Assembly: GCF_009707325.1 (NCBI RefSeq)
Contig: NZ_CP046103.1
Location: 3,333,610 to 3,397,609 of the forward strand
Length of the DNA stretch: 64,000 nt
Reading direction: 5' to 3'
From: Pseudomonas sp. IB20
Lineage (GTDB): Bacteria; Pseudomonadota; Gammaproteobacteria; Pseudomonadales; Pseudomonadaceae
Each line of letters starts with the position of its first letter. Within the stretch, counting starts at the first letter, position 1. Shown one piece after another: positions 56,658 to 64,000 of the stretch. The notes under the pieces were generated by a model that searched no databases, was not told the origin of the DNA, and saw only the letters and a list, made by a program, of their open reading frames with translations. The position numbers were made by a program, and so were the translations under genes.

Positions 56658-58049
56658 ATGAACGCTATCACTCACCAGACCCACGCCTTGTCGATCAACC
56701 CCGCCAACGGCGAAACAGTCGCCAGCTACCCCTATGAAACCGAGGCGCAACTGGACGCCGCGCTCAACCGCGCCACCGCTGCCTTCCGCACCTGGCGCCG
56801 CCAGCCGGTGAGCCAACGCGCCGAATGGCTGCTGGCCTTGGCCGCTGCCCTGCGTGATCAAGCCGAGGACATGGCGCAGATGATCACCCTGGAAATGGGC
56901 AAACCCATAGCCCAGGCGCGTGCCGAAATCGAAAAATGCGCGCAACTCGCCGAGTGGTATGCCGCCCAAGGCCCGGCCATGCTGGCGCCAGAACCGACGT
57001 TGGTGGACAACGGCAGCGCGCAGATCGAATACCGCCCGCTGGGCCCGATCTTCGCCGTAATGCCGTGGAACTTCCCGGTGTGGCAAGTGCTGCGCGGTGC
57101 CGTGCCGACCTTGCTGGCCGGCAATACCTACGTGCTCAAACATGCACCCAACGTGATGGGCAGCGCCTACCTGATCCAGCAAGCGTTCCAGAAAGCCGGT
57201 TTCGCCGAAGGCATTTTTGAAGTGGTCAACGTGACGAACAACGGCGTCTCCCAGGCCATCGCCGACCCACGCATCGCCGCCGTCACCCTCACCGGCAGCG
57301 TACGCGCCGGCATCGCCATCGGCTCACAGGCTGGCGCGGCGCTGAAGAAATGCGTGCTGGAACTGGGCGGCTCCGACCCGTTCATCGTGCTCAATGACGC
57401 CGACCTCGACGCCGCCGTGCAGGCCGCTGTGATCGGGCGCTTCCAGAACAGCGGCCAAGTCTGCGCCGCCGCCAAGCGCCTGATTATCGAAGAAGGCGTG
57501 GTGGACGCCTTCACCGCCAAATTCCTCGAAGCCAGCCGCGCGCTGGTGATGGGCGACCCGACTGCGACCAGCACCTACGTCGGCCCAATGGCCCGCTTCG
57601 ACCTGCGCGACGAGCTGCATGGCCAGGTCCAGGCCACCTTGGAAGAAGGCGCGACCCTGTTGCTGGGCGGCAACAAAGTCCCCGGCGCCGGCAACTACTA
57701 TGAGCCGACCGTGCTGGCCAACGTCACCGACCAAATGACCTCGTTCAAACAGGAACTGTTCGGCCCCGTGGCCTCGATCATCACCGCCCGCGATGCCGAC
57801 CACGCCGTGGCCCTGGCCAACGACAGCGAGTTCGGCCTGACCGCCAGCATCTTCACCACCGACTCGGCCAAGGCACGGGATATCGCCAACCAGCTGGAAA
57901 CCGGCGGGATCTTCGTCAACGCCTTCAGCGTGTCCGACCCTCGGGTGGCGTTTGGCGGTGTGAAAAAGAGTGGGTTCGGGCGAGAGTTGTCGCACTTTGG
58001 CGTGCGGGAATTCTGCAATGCACAGACGGTTTGGTTGGATCGCAAGTAA
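56658..58049 (+). CDS. sad: NAD-dependent succinate-semialdehyde dehydrogenase, Sad type
   Basis: Oxidises succinate semialdehyde to succinate, end of GABA/putrescine breakdown. The 463-residue aldehyde dehydrogenase has the cofactor-binding VMPWNFPVWQVLRGAVP, LTGSVRAGIAIGSQAGAALKKCVLELGGSDPFIVL with catalytic Glu, catalytic Cys in RFQNSGQVCAAAKRLII, and the C-terminal RVAFGGVKKSGFGRELSHFGVREFCNAQTVW. Motif by motif it is the Sad (YneI) subgroup. Shares its upstream region with ptrR; the link to puuB at 21 kb is metabolic only. Its last 17 bases are the left end of the 125-bp duplication. Confidence 0.93.
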   Translation: MNAITHQTHALSINPANGETVASYPYETEAQLDAALNRATAAFRTWRRQPVSQRAEWLLALAAALRDQAEDMAQMITLEMGKPIAQARAEIEKCAQLAEWYAAQGPAMLAPEPTLVDNGSAQIEYRPLGPIFAVMPWNFPVWQVLRGAVPTLLAGNTYVLKHAPNVMGSAYLIQQAFQKAGFAEGIFEVVNVTNNGVSQAIADPRIAAVTLTGSVRAGIAIGSQAGAALKKCVLELGGSDPFIVLNDADLDAAVQAAVIGRFQNSGQVCAAAKRLIIEEGVVDAFTAKFLEASRALVMGDPTATSTYVGPMARFDLRDELHGQVQATLEEGATLLLGGNKVPGAGNYYEPTVLANVTDQMTSFKQELFGPVASIITARDADHAVALANDSEFGLTASIFTTDSAKARDIANQLETGGIFVNAFSVSDPRVAFGGVKKSGFGRELSHFGVREFCNAQTVWLDRK

Positions 58050-58286
58050 GTCAAATCCTTCTGTGGCGAGCGGATTGTTGTGGCAAGCCCGCTCGCCAAA
58101 AGAATGGCGCTAATCAGGCATTCAACAACGGCAACGTCACCACAAACTCACTGCCACCTGGGGTTGGATCGCAAGTAAGTCAAATCCTTCTGTGGCGAGC
58201 GGATTGTTGTGGCAAGCCCGCTCGCCAAAAGAATGGCGCTAATCAGGCATTCAACAACGGCAACGTCACCACAAACTCACTGCCAC
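58033..58286. repeat. 125-bp tandem duplication spanning two gene ends
   Basis: 58033-58157 and 58162-58286 are identical (125 bp, 4-bp spacer CTGG). The unit includes the last 17 bases of sad, a REP-like stem (TGGCGAGCGG / CCGCTCGCCA, at 58064-58098 and again at 58193-58227) and 44 bases of the 3' end of the histidine kinase gene. Both real genes stay whole: sad ends in the first copy, the kinase in the second. Confidence 0.92.
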
Positions 58287-59262
58287 AGCCCTTGCCCTCG
58301 CTGATGGCGGTGACCTTGCCGCCATGCGCCTCCACCAGCTCGCGAACCACCGTCAAGCCAATCCCCAAGCCAGAGCCGTTAAAGCCGATGGCGTGCTCAT
58401 CCTGCACGTAAGGATCAAAGATAAACGGTAGCGCCTTGGCCGACACACCAATGCCGTTGTCAGCAATGCTGATCCTCAACTCATCCGCCACGCTGACAGA
58501 CATCACAATGGTACCGCCCACCGCCGTGTATTTGGCTGCATTCGCCAGCAGGTTATGCAGAATTTGCGCAAGGCGCCCCGCGTCACCCATGAGCATCAAG
58601 CTGCCGTCAGGCAGGTGGGCATCGAACCGCTGATTTTTCGCGCGCATCACCGGGCCGCACGCATCAATGGCGCTTCTCAGAATCTGCAGCATGTCGACCT
58701 CCCTGCGTTCGATGTGCAGCTTGCCCGTGCTGACGCGGGACACGTCCAGCAAATCGTCCACCAGTTGTGAAATATGCTGCACCTGGCCTTCGATCAGCTC
58801 ACGCATGCGCGGCAGCTGGTCGCTGGGCAGCCGGACCATGCGCTCGGCGATCATGCTGATCGGTGTTAACGGGTTACGCAGCTCATGCGCGACCATCGCC
58901 AGGATGCTTTTCTGTTGGCCCAGCGCACGCTCGGCGGTCGCCTGCAGGTCTTGGGCGCTGAGTGCCGCGATCACCAATTGCGCATTCGCCTCGCGAAGCT
59001 CCTGGTACAGGCGCTGCTCCTCCACACGCGGCAGATTGACCGCGTCTGACTGCGCGAGAAGAATCGCCAGCACCAATTGCTGATTGGCCTCGATCACCTG
59101 CTCGACGTGCTGGGTATCCACCAGACGGCTGCTGGCGTCAGTCAATTGCTGTTGCAGGGCGGCGAGTACGGCGCGCGCCTCCACGTTTTTTTGCCCAAGC
59201 AGGAACAGTTCGTGAGCAGCATTCTTCAGCTCACTGTCATTCTTACGGCCGCCGTCACTCAT
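58243..59262 (-). CDS. cytosolic sensor histidine kinase of the KaiC-like module
   Basis: A 339-residue soluble kinase without membrane or PAS domain. Residues 1-115 form long helices, probably coiled coil (ELFLLGQKNVEARAVLAALQQQL). The H-box is SILAMVAHELRNPLTPISMIAERM (about 120-140), the N-box ILHNLLANAAKYT, G1 ISIADNGIGVSAKALPFIFDPYV and G2 GSGLGIGLTVV. No receiver domain and no partner regulator nearby. It starts 9 bp after the KaiC-like stop, so the ATPase may control its kinase activity, as KaiC does with SasA; this is inferred. Confidence 0.9.
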   Translation of the reverse strand: MSDGGRKNDSELKNAAHELFLLGQKNVEARAVLAALQQQLTDASSRLVDTQHVEQVIEANQQLVLAILLAQSDAVNLPRVEEQRLYQELREANAQLVIAALSAQDLQATAERALGQQKSILAMVAHELRNPLTPISMIAERMVRLPSDQLPRMRELIEGQVQHISQLVDDLLDVSRVSTGKLHIERREVDMLQILRSAIDACGPVMRAKNQRFDAHLPDGSLMLMGDAGRLAQILHNLLANAAKYTAVGGTIVMSVSVADELRISIADNGIGVSAKALPFIFDPYVQDEHAIGFNGSGLGIGLTVVRELVEAHGGKVTAISEGKGCGSEFVVTLPLLNA

Positions 59263-59271
59263 GAGTCGGGC

Positions 59272-60738
59272 TCACACATGTTTGGCTCCCGTCGAAATTT
59301 TCTTGGTCGGCCGCCCGCCCAGCAACCCTTCCTGCTCGGGCAGCATGTCGCGGATCTGCAGGCCGTTATCGTCGATGTGGTACTGGCGCAGTTGATCGGA
59401 ATGGGCACTGGCGCGCACCTTGACCACCGCCATGATGCGCAGTAAACGGCTCTCGACTTCGATATAGCGCTGCACAATGATCGCGTCGGTCAGGAACGCG
59501 GTGCCGTAAGGGCTGAAACGCAGGTCGGTGTAGCGGTCTTCCAGCTCCGAGGTCATCAATACACTGACCCCCACAGCGGTCAGCGCAGTCACCATGCGTG
59601 ACAGCGACTCGCGAAAGTCCGCGCGAAAGGTCGGCGCCAGCGCCAGTTCAAAGCCCGACAGCGAGTCGATGACGACGCGGGTGGCGTTCAAACGGCTGAT
59701 TTCGCCGAGCAGCAATTGCACGATTTCGTCGATGGACAGGTCCGGCGAGCGGCTGTCCACCAAGCCAATCTTGTCGCGCTTGATCAACTCGGCCAATTTA
59801 GGGTTTTGCGAATGGTTGGGCCGTTGCTCAAACACCGCAATCACCCCGGTTTCGCCGTTGCGCGCGCCTTCGGCCAGGAAGGTCGCCGCCAGGATGCTCT
59901 TGCCCGAGCCTGATGGCCCGGCCACCAACAGCGAATACCCGCGAGGCAGGCCGCCACCGAGCATCTCATCGAGTGCCGGCACGCCCATTTTCAGGCGGGT
60001 GATCGGGAACGTCGATGGCGCGTCAACTGCGCGATTGATAGCAGCCGGCGGGAACACCTTGACGCCCGAAGTGGCAATACGGAAGGTGTGCAGCCCCGGC
60101 AAGGTCGGTTGGCCACGCATCTTCATAATTTCCATCTTGCGCACCATCGAGTTGCGCTCGACGCTCTGGCGCAGCCAGATCAGGCCGTCGGCCACGGTGA
60201 AAATCGGGTTGGTGTCGGTTTCGGTGAAGTATTCCCCGATCAGGAAGGTCGTCGCCTGCCACGTGGTCATCAACATGCCCAGTTGCTGGATGAACTGCGG
60301 CAGGTTGTTGTTCGGGTTGTGCTGAGTCTGGCTGGCCAGCACCACGGAGCGAAACGAGTCAACAAACACCAGCGACGGCGAATGCGCCTCGACCTCGCTG
60401 ACAATGCGCCGCAACACTTCGTCCAGGTCGCCGGCCAAGGTGTCGTCGGCCAGATTGATGTAGCGAATCGACTGGTTGATCGCTTCGCTGTCGAAAAAAT
60501 CGAACTGCTGCTGATAACGCAGCATCTTCAGCGGCGGCTCCCCGAGGACGGTAAAGAACAGCGCTGGGCGCTCTGGTGTGGCCAGGGCAAACATCATCTG
60601 GTGCGCCAGGGTGGTTTTGCCACACCCAGGAGGGCCTGCGATCAAGTTGAACGAAAACTCCGGCAGGCCTCCGCCCAGGACCTCGTCCAGTCCTGGCACA
60701 CCCGTGGCCAGACGGTTGATAGTCACTTTGGTGCTCAT
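59272..60738 (-). CDS. KaiC-like double RecA-fold ATPase
   Basis: A 488-residue protein with two KaiC/RadA-type domains. N-terminal: TGVPGLDEVLGGGLPEFSFNLIAGPPGCGKTTLAHQMMFAL, Walker B-like SLVFVDSFRSVV. C-terminal: MGVPALDEMLGGGLPRGYSLLVAGPSGSGKSILAATFLAEG, VVIDSLSGFELAL, LTDAIIVQRYIEVES. In both domains only one of the two adjacent catalytic Glu of KaiC is present (VLGEPP, VFEQRP), and by eye the KaiC Ser431/Thr432 phosphosites align to Ala/Phe. So it is a KaiC homologue, not a clock KaiC. ATG 60738 overlaps the preceding gene by 3-4 bp. Probably hexameric. Confidence 0.92.
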   Translation of the reverse strand: MSTKVTINRLATGVPGLDEVLGGGLPEFSFNLIAGPPGCGKTTLAHQMMFALATPERPALFFTVLGEPPLKMLRYQQQFDFFDSEAINQSIRYINLADDTLAGDLDEVLRRIVSEVEAHSPSLVFVDSFRSVVLASQTQHNPNNNLPQFIQQLGMLMTTWQATTFLIGEYFTETDTNPIFTVADGLIWLRQSVERNSMVRKMEIMKMRGQPTLPGLHTFRIATSGVKVFPPAAINRAVDAPSTFPITRLKMGVPALDEMLGGGLPRGYSLLVAGPSGSGKSILAATFLAEGARNGETGVIAVFEQRPNHSQNPKLAELIKRDKIGLVDSRSPDLSIDEIVQLLLGEISRLNATRVVIDSLSGFELALAPTFRADFRESLSRMVTALTAVGVSVLMTSELEDRYTDLRFSPYGTAFLTDAIIVQRYIEVESRLLRIMAVVKVRASAHSDQLRQYHIDDNGLQIRDMLPEQEGLLGGRPTKKISTGAKHV

Positions 60739-61169
60739 GGCGAAATTTCCTGCGAAGAGGTGTCGCTCGAAGAAGGCTTCCACACGTCAACCAGCAGACG
60801 TGCGGTGAGTGAAGGCCCGATCAGCGTGGTCAGAAGCTCGTAGAGGGTTGTCAGCAACACCTCACCGAAAAACAGCGCATCGGTTTCGTTCTGCTCGACG
60901 AGTACGGATTTGAGGGCAATCAGGTCCATCGCGGCCGGCACGCTGTCATAGGTGCCGGCCAGGCGTGGACGGGGCGAGACGCACAGATGGAAGCTGCGGC
61001 GGTACAGCGCGGCGACGCCTTGCTGGCCGATAATGGGCGCCAGTGCTGCGCCCATATCCTGCAAAATGGAAACAATCGCCGTGGCGATGCTTGCAGTGTC
61101 AGCGTGCGGACCAACACGGTGCGCCAGAGAAGCTACGATCCGGCGGCTCTCTTCGCTATGCGTGGGCAT
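60735..61169 (-). CDS. hypothetical protein co-encoded with the KaiC-like ATPase
   Basis: A 144-residue soluble, largely helical protein: TASIATAIVSILQDMGAALAPIIGQQGVAALYRRSFHLCV, then DLIALKSVLVEQNETDALFFGEVLLTTLYELLTTLIGPSLTARLLVDVW. No family known to me; not KaiA or KaiB by fold pattern, since the thioredoxin-like beta strands of KaiB are missing. It is the first gene of the three-gene unit and overlaps the ATPase start (ATGA), which suggests a complex or regulatory partner. Confidence 0.75.
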   Translation of the reverse strand: MPTHSEESRRIVASLAHRVGPHADTASIATAIVSILQDMGAALAPIIGQQGVAALYRRSFHLCVSPRPRLAGTYDSVPAAMDLIALKSVLVEQNETDALFFGEVLLTTLYELLTTLIGPSLTARLLVDVWKPSSSDTSSQEISP

Positions 61170-61299
61170 GTCTGACTAATATCTGATGAACAGAGACTGA
61201 TGGTACACCCTATGCCAAGGGATAGAGACCCCAGTGGCTGCAACAGGCCAATTGCGCGGATCAGGCTCCCCCTCGTTGCCATGATCGACTACCATACCG

Positions 61300-61464
61300 C
61301 GCCGGTTCCCAAACGGGACTAATAGGGAATTCGAAGCGCAGCCCATCGCGCCAATCGAAACTGCCCCCGCAACTGTAGGTGCTGAGCCTGCTCCACATCG
61401 CCACTGGGCATTGCCCGGGAAGGCCGGAGCGAGGCGACGACGCATCAGTCAGGAGACCTGCCGG
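61300..61464 (+). ncRNA. cobalamin (adenosylcobalamin) riboswitch
   Basis: The leader contains the main conserved blocks of the B12 aptamer in order: GCCGGTTCCC...GGGACTAATAGGGAA, GAAACTGCCCCCGCAACTGTA, CCACTGGG...CCCGGGAAGGC, and the B12 box AGTCAGGAGACCTGCCGG at 61447-61464. It lies 133 bases before the transporter start. The sequence after the aptamer (CCGGCGGGGTGTCCGGGAAG) and TCCCGGAGA just before the start could form the expression platform that hides the ribosome site. Confidence 0.93.
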
Positions 61465-61596
61465 CCCAGCTACATCACTGACCGGCGGGGTGTCCGGGAA
61501 GGCCATCCGTGCCCTGCAAAACCTGCAGCGTCCGTGGGTGTATTTCCGAGCCGTACCTCCCCTGTTGTCACGTACGGTTCTCCCGGAGATTGCCCC

Positions 61597-62608
61597 ATGC
61601 TGCCACGCGTTACCGCCCTGATCACCGGCCTCGCCTTCTGTGGCCTGGCCCACGCCACACCGACTGCTTACCCGCTGACGGTGCAGAACTGCGGCAGCAC
61701 CCTCACCTTTCAGCAAGCGCCCGCGCGCAGCGTGACCATCGGCCAGGCCGCCACCGAGATGCTCTATGCCTTGGGCGTCGCCGACACCGTGGTTGGCACT
61801 TCACTGTGGTTCAACAGCGTATTGCCGCAATTCAAGGCTCAGAACGACAACATCGAGCGCCTGGCCGACAACGAGCCGAGCTTCGAAGCGGTGATCGCCA
61901 AGCGCCCGCAACTGGTGGCCGCAGAGCTGGAATGGGTGGTCGGCCCGCAGGGCGTGGTCGGCACCCGCGAGCAATTCCACGAATTGAAAATCCCCACTTA
62001 CCTGCTGCCCTCCGACTGCGAAGGCAAGGACAACCTCGTCGGCGCCGACGGCACGCGGCTGGAGCCGTTTCGCATCGACACTGTCCTATAAGAGCATCAG
62101 CCAACTGGCCGAGATCTTCGACGTACAAGCGCGCGGCCAGCAGTTGAACGACGCACTCAAGGCGCGCCTGGCCAAGTCCGTCGCCACAGCCCAAGGCAAA
62201 GGCCTCAAGCAGGCCAGCGCGCTGGTATGGTTCTCCAGCGCCGAAATGGCCAGCGACCCGTACGTGGCTGGTCACAAGGGCATTCCCGAATTCATGCTGC
62301 AAACCCTCGGTCTGCGCAACGTCGTACAGTCTGATGAAGAGTGGCCAGCCGTCGGCTGGGAAACCCTCGCCAAGGCCAACCCGACCTTCCTGGTGATCGC
62401 CCGCATGGACCGCCGCCGCTACCCGGCCGACGACCATGAAAAGAAACTCGCCTTCCTGCGCAGCGACCCCGTCACGCGCAACATGGACGCGGTGAAAAAC
62501 AACCGCATCATCATTATTGACGCCCTGGCGCTGCAAGCCAGCATTCGCATGTTCGACGGCCTGGAACAACTGGCCGGCGCCATCGACGGCTACGACCTGC
62601 ACAAATGA
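61597..62608 (+). pseudogene. btuF: cobalamin-type ABC transporter binding protein, +1 frameshift
   Basis: Periplasmic binding protein of the cluster with BtuC and BtuD. The first frame (61597-62091) encodes a Sec signal (MLPRVTALITGLAFCGLAHA) and the N-lobe (GQAATEMLYALGVADTVVGTSLWF; GTRLEPFRIDTV) and then stops at TAA 62089. The second frame (61597 +1; from about 62087 to 62608) continues YKSISQLAEIFDVQARGQQLNDALKARL ... DGYDLHK. Removing one C of the pair at 62085-62086 (ACTGTCCTATAAG) restores a continuous protein of about 337 residues. So it is a fresh frameshift, a sequencing error, or, less likely, programmed shift. The second half has an intact coding pattern. Confidence 0.9.
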
Positions 62609-63609
62609 TCCGCTCCCTACTCGCCCTGACACTGCTGTTGCTCGCCGTACTCGCCGGCGTGGCCATCGGCGAAACCGCCATCGAGCCGCAGGTGGTGTTG
62701 CAAGTACTCGCCAATAAACTGCTGGCCGCCGGCTACGTGCTGGACCCGATCGACGAAGGCGTGGTGTGGAACTACCGCCTGACCCGCACCCTGGTCGCCG
62801 CCGCGTGCGGTGCGGGGTTGGCCACCTGCGGGGTGATCTTGCAATCGTTGCTGCGTAACCCGCTGGCCGACCCTTACTTGCTGGGCATCAGCGCCGGCGC
62901 CTCGACCGGCGCGGTCTTGGTGGCACTGATCGGCGTGGGCGGCGGGCTGATTTCACTCTCTGCAGGTGCCTTTGTCGGGGCGATGGCGGCGTTTGCACTG
63001 GTGATTTTGCTGGCGCGCGCCAGCGGTTCTTCCAGCGGCACCGGCCAGATCATCCTCGCGGGCATCGCCGGCTCGCAGCTGTTCAATGCCCTCACCGCGT
63101 TCCTGATCACCAAGTCGGCCAGCTCCGAACAGGCGCGCGGCATTCTGTTCTGGCTGCTGGGCAACCTCAGCGGCGTGCGCTGGCCGTCGGTGTGGCTGGC
63201 GGTGCCGGTGGCGGTCGCAGGCTTGGCGGTATGCCTGTGGCACCGCCGCGCGCTGGATGCGTTCACTTTCGGCACCGACTCGGCAGCGTCGCTGGGCATT
63301 CCAGTGCGCCGCGTGCAGTTTGTACTGGTGGGCTGCGCGGCGCTGGTGACGGCGGTGATGGTGTCGCTGGTCGGCTCTATCGGCTTTGTCGGGCTGGTGA
63401 TCCCCCACGCCGTACGCCTGCTGGTCGGCACCGGGCATTCGCGGTTGCTGCCGGCCAGCGCCTTGGGCGGCGCGTTGTTTTTGATTGCCGCCGATGTGCT
63501 GTCGCGCACCTTGATCAAGGGCCAGGTGATTCCGGTCGGCGTGGTCACGGCATTGGTCGGCGCGCCGGTGTTTGCGTTGATCCTGATCGGCCGGAGGAAT
63601 GCGCGATGA
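62605..63609 (+). CDS. btuC: cobalamin-type ABC transporter permease
   Basis: A 334-residue FecCD/BtuC-family permease with about ten membrane segments. [43 protein letters not shown] and [45 protein letters not shown] are family hallmarks. It overlaps the binding-protein frame by 4 bp and the ATPase by 4 bp. Position behind a B12 riboswitch supports cobalamin (or precursors) over iron siderophores. Confidence 0.93.
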   Translation: MIRSLLALTLLLLAVLAGVAIGETAIEPQVVLQVLANKLLAAGYVLDPIDEGVVWNYRLTRTLVAAACGAGLATCGVILQSLLRNPLADPYLLGISAGASTGAVLVALIGVGGGLISLSAGAFVGAMAAFALVILLARASGSSSGTGQIILAGIAGSQLFNALTAFLITKSASSEQARGILFWLLGNLSGVRWPSVWLAVPVAVAGLAVCLWHRRALDAFTFGTDSAASLGIPVRRVQFVLVGCAALVTAVMVSLVGSIGFVGLVIPHAVRLLVGTGHSRLLPASALGGALFLIAADVLSRTLIKGQVIPVGVVTALVGAPVFALILIGRRNAR

Positions 63610-64000
63610 CGGTACTCAGTTGCACGGGCCTGGGTTTTAAGGTGCGCGACGCCGAGTTACTGCGTGATGTTCACCTGGACGTGGCCTTAGGCGAAACCCT
63701 CGGCATCGTCGGCCCAAACGGCTCCGGCAAATCCACCCTGCTCAAACTGCTGGCCGGGTTACGCACGCCTGCCAGCGGTGAAGTGCGCCTGGGCGGCCAA
63801 CGCCTGGGCGACCTGTCCCGGCGCGCCATTGCACGACAGCTGGCGGTGGTGGAACAACAGGCCGACACCGACGACGCCATCCGCGTGTTCGACGCCGTGG
63901 CGTTGGGCCGCACGCCCTGGCTGTCGGCGCTGAGCCCGTGGGCCGGCGCAGACGACGCCATCGTCAACCAGGCCCTGCATGACGTGGACGCCACCCACCT
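63606..64000 (+). CDS. btuD: cobalamin-type ABC transporter ATPase (3' end outside window)
   Basis: Starts ATG 63606 overlapping the permease stop (ATGA). The visible 131 residues hold Walker [21 protein letters not shown] and a Q-loop region [30 protein letters not shown], typical for the FepC/BtuD/HmuV group. The signature and Walker B motifs are past the window edge. Confidence 0.92.
   Translation, partial: MTVLSCTGLGFKVRDAELLRDVHLDVALGETLGIVGPNGSGKSTLLKLLAGLRTPASGEVRLGGQRLGDLSRRAIARQLAVVEQQADTDDAIRVFDAVALGRTPWLSALSPWAGADDAIVNQALHDVDATH

Noticed and set aside
59272..60738. True circadian kaiC
   Set aside because: Phosphosites and one Glu in each catalytic pair are missing and no kaiA/kaiB is present; better called KaiC-like.

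Overview
The window looks like a 64 kb piece of the chromosome of a fluorescent Pseudomonas (P. fluorescens group). The evidence is GC-rich coding with strong third-position bias, near-identity of several proteins to ones I know from that group (RsmE, FimV, MetZ, the purF-cvpA-dedD-folC-accD-trpF-truA-fimV-asd-leuBDC order), Pseudomonas-restricted families (DUF1654, DUF2790), and many copies of the short palindrome beginning GTGGGAGC typical of fluorescent pseudomonads. No prophage, plasmid backbone, insertion sequence or CRISPR array is visible. About 62 protein genes, 8 tRNA genes and one riboswitch are described.

Layout. 1-1.1 kb: end of an I78-type lipoprotein gene and two small unknown genes. 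1.1-8.3 kb: a complete ribose operon on the minus strand (rbsBACRKD) ending in a secreted nucleoside hydrolase, with a perfect LacI-type operator ahead of rbsB. 8.3-9.7 kb: periplasmic glutaminase-asparaginase behind a sigma-54 promoter and two AauR-like activator sites. 9.9-13.3 kb: DUF1654 plus endonuclease I, a SPOR lipoprotein, the RNA-binding regulator RsmE, two small unknown genes and a HAD phosphatase. 13.3-17.2 kb: an alpha/beta hydrolase, a DUF2790 protein and a heavy-metal-type two-component system, with two matching dyads in front of the two transcription units. 17.2-20.2 kb: DUF969-DUF979-pyrrolidone carboxyl peptidase and an acetyltransferase. 20.4-23.1 kb: tRNA-Val(GAC), puuB, and a tRNA-Asp/Asp/Val(TAC) cluster. 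23.2-41.8 kb: a long, almost entirely minus-strand housekeeping block: SDR, metZ, purF, cvpA, SPOR protein, folC, accD, trpF, truA, fimV, usg-like, asd, leuB, methyltransferase, leuD, leuC. 41.9-46.2 kb: a LysR regulator divergent from leuC and a 1092-residue multi-PAS GGDEF-EAL protein. 46.2-49.1 kb: dusC, a thioesterase, a hydrolase and a TetR regulator. 49.3-53.7 kb: a duplicated Glu-Ala tRNA operon, gltX and uvrB. 54-58 kb: an aromatic aminotransferase, a small membrane protein, and the divergent ptrR/sad pair. 58.2-61.2 kb: a three-gene KaiC-like ATPase / histidine kinase module. 61.3-64 kb: a cobalamin riboswitch followed by a B12-type ABC transporter whose binding-protein gene carries a +1 frameshift; the ATPase runs off the end.

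The least explained items are the KaiC-like module, the two shared dyads around the two-component system, a cluster of CGTTCAC/GTGAACG sites beside tRNA-Val(GAC), and a set of short, exact tandem duplications (15, 38, 55, 102 and 125 bp units, separated by 0-4 bp) in intergenic DNA, which are either recent slippage events or assembly artefacts.
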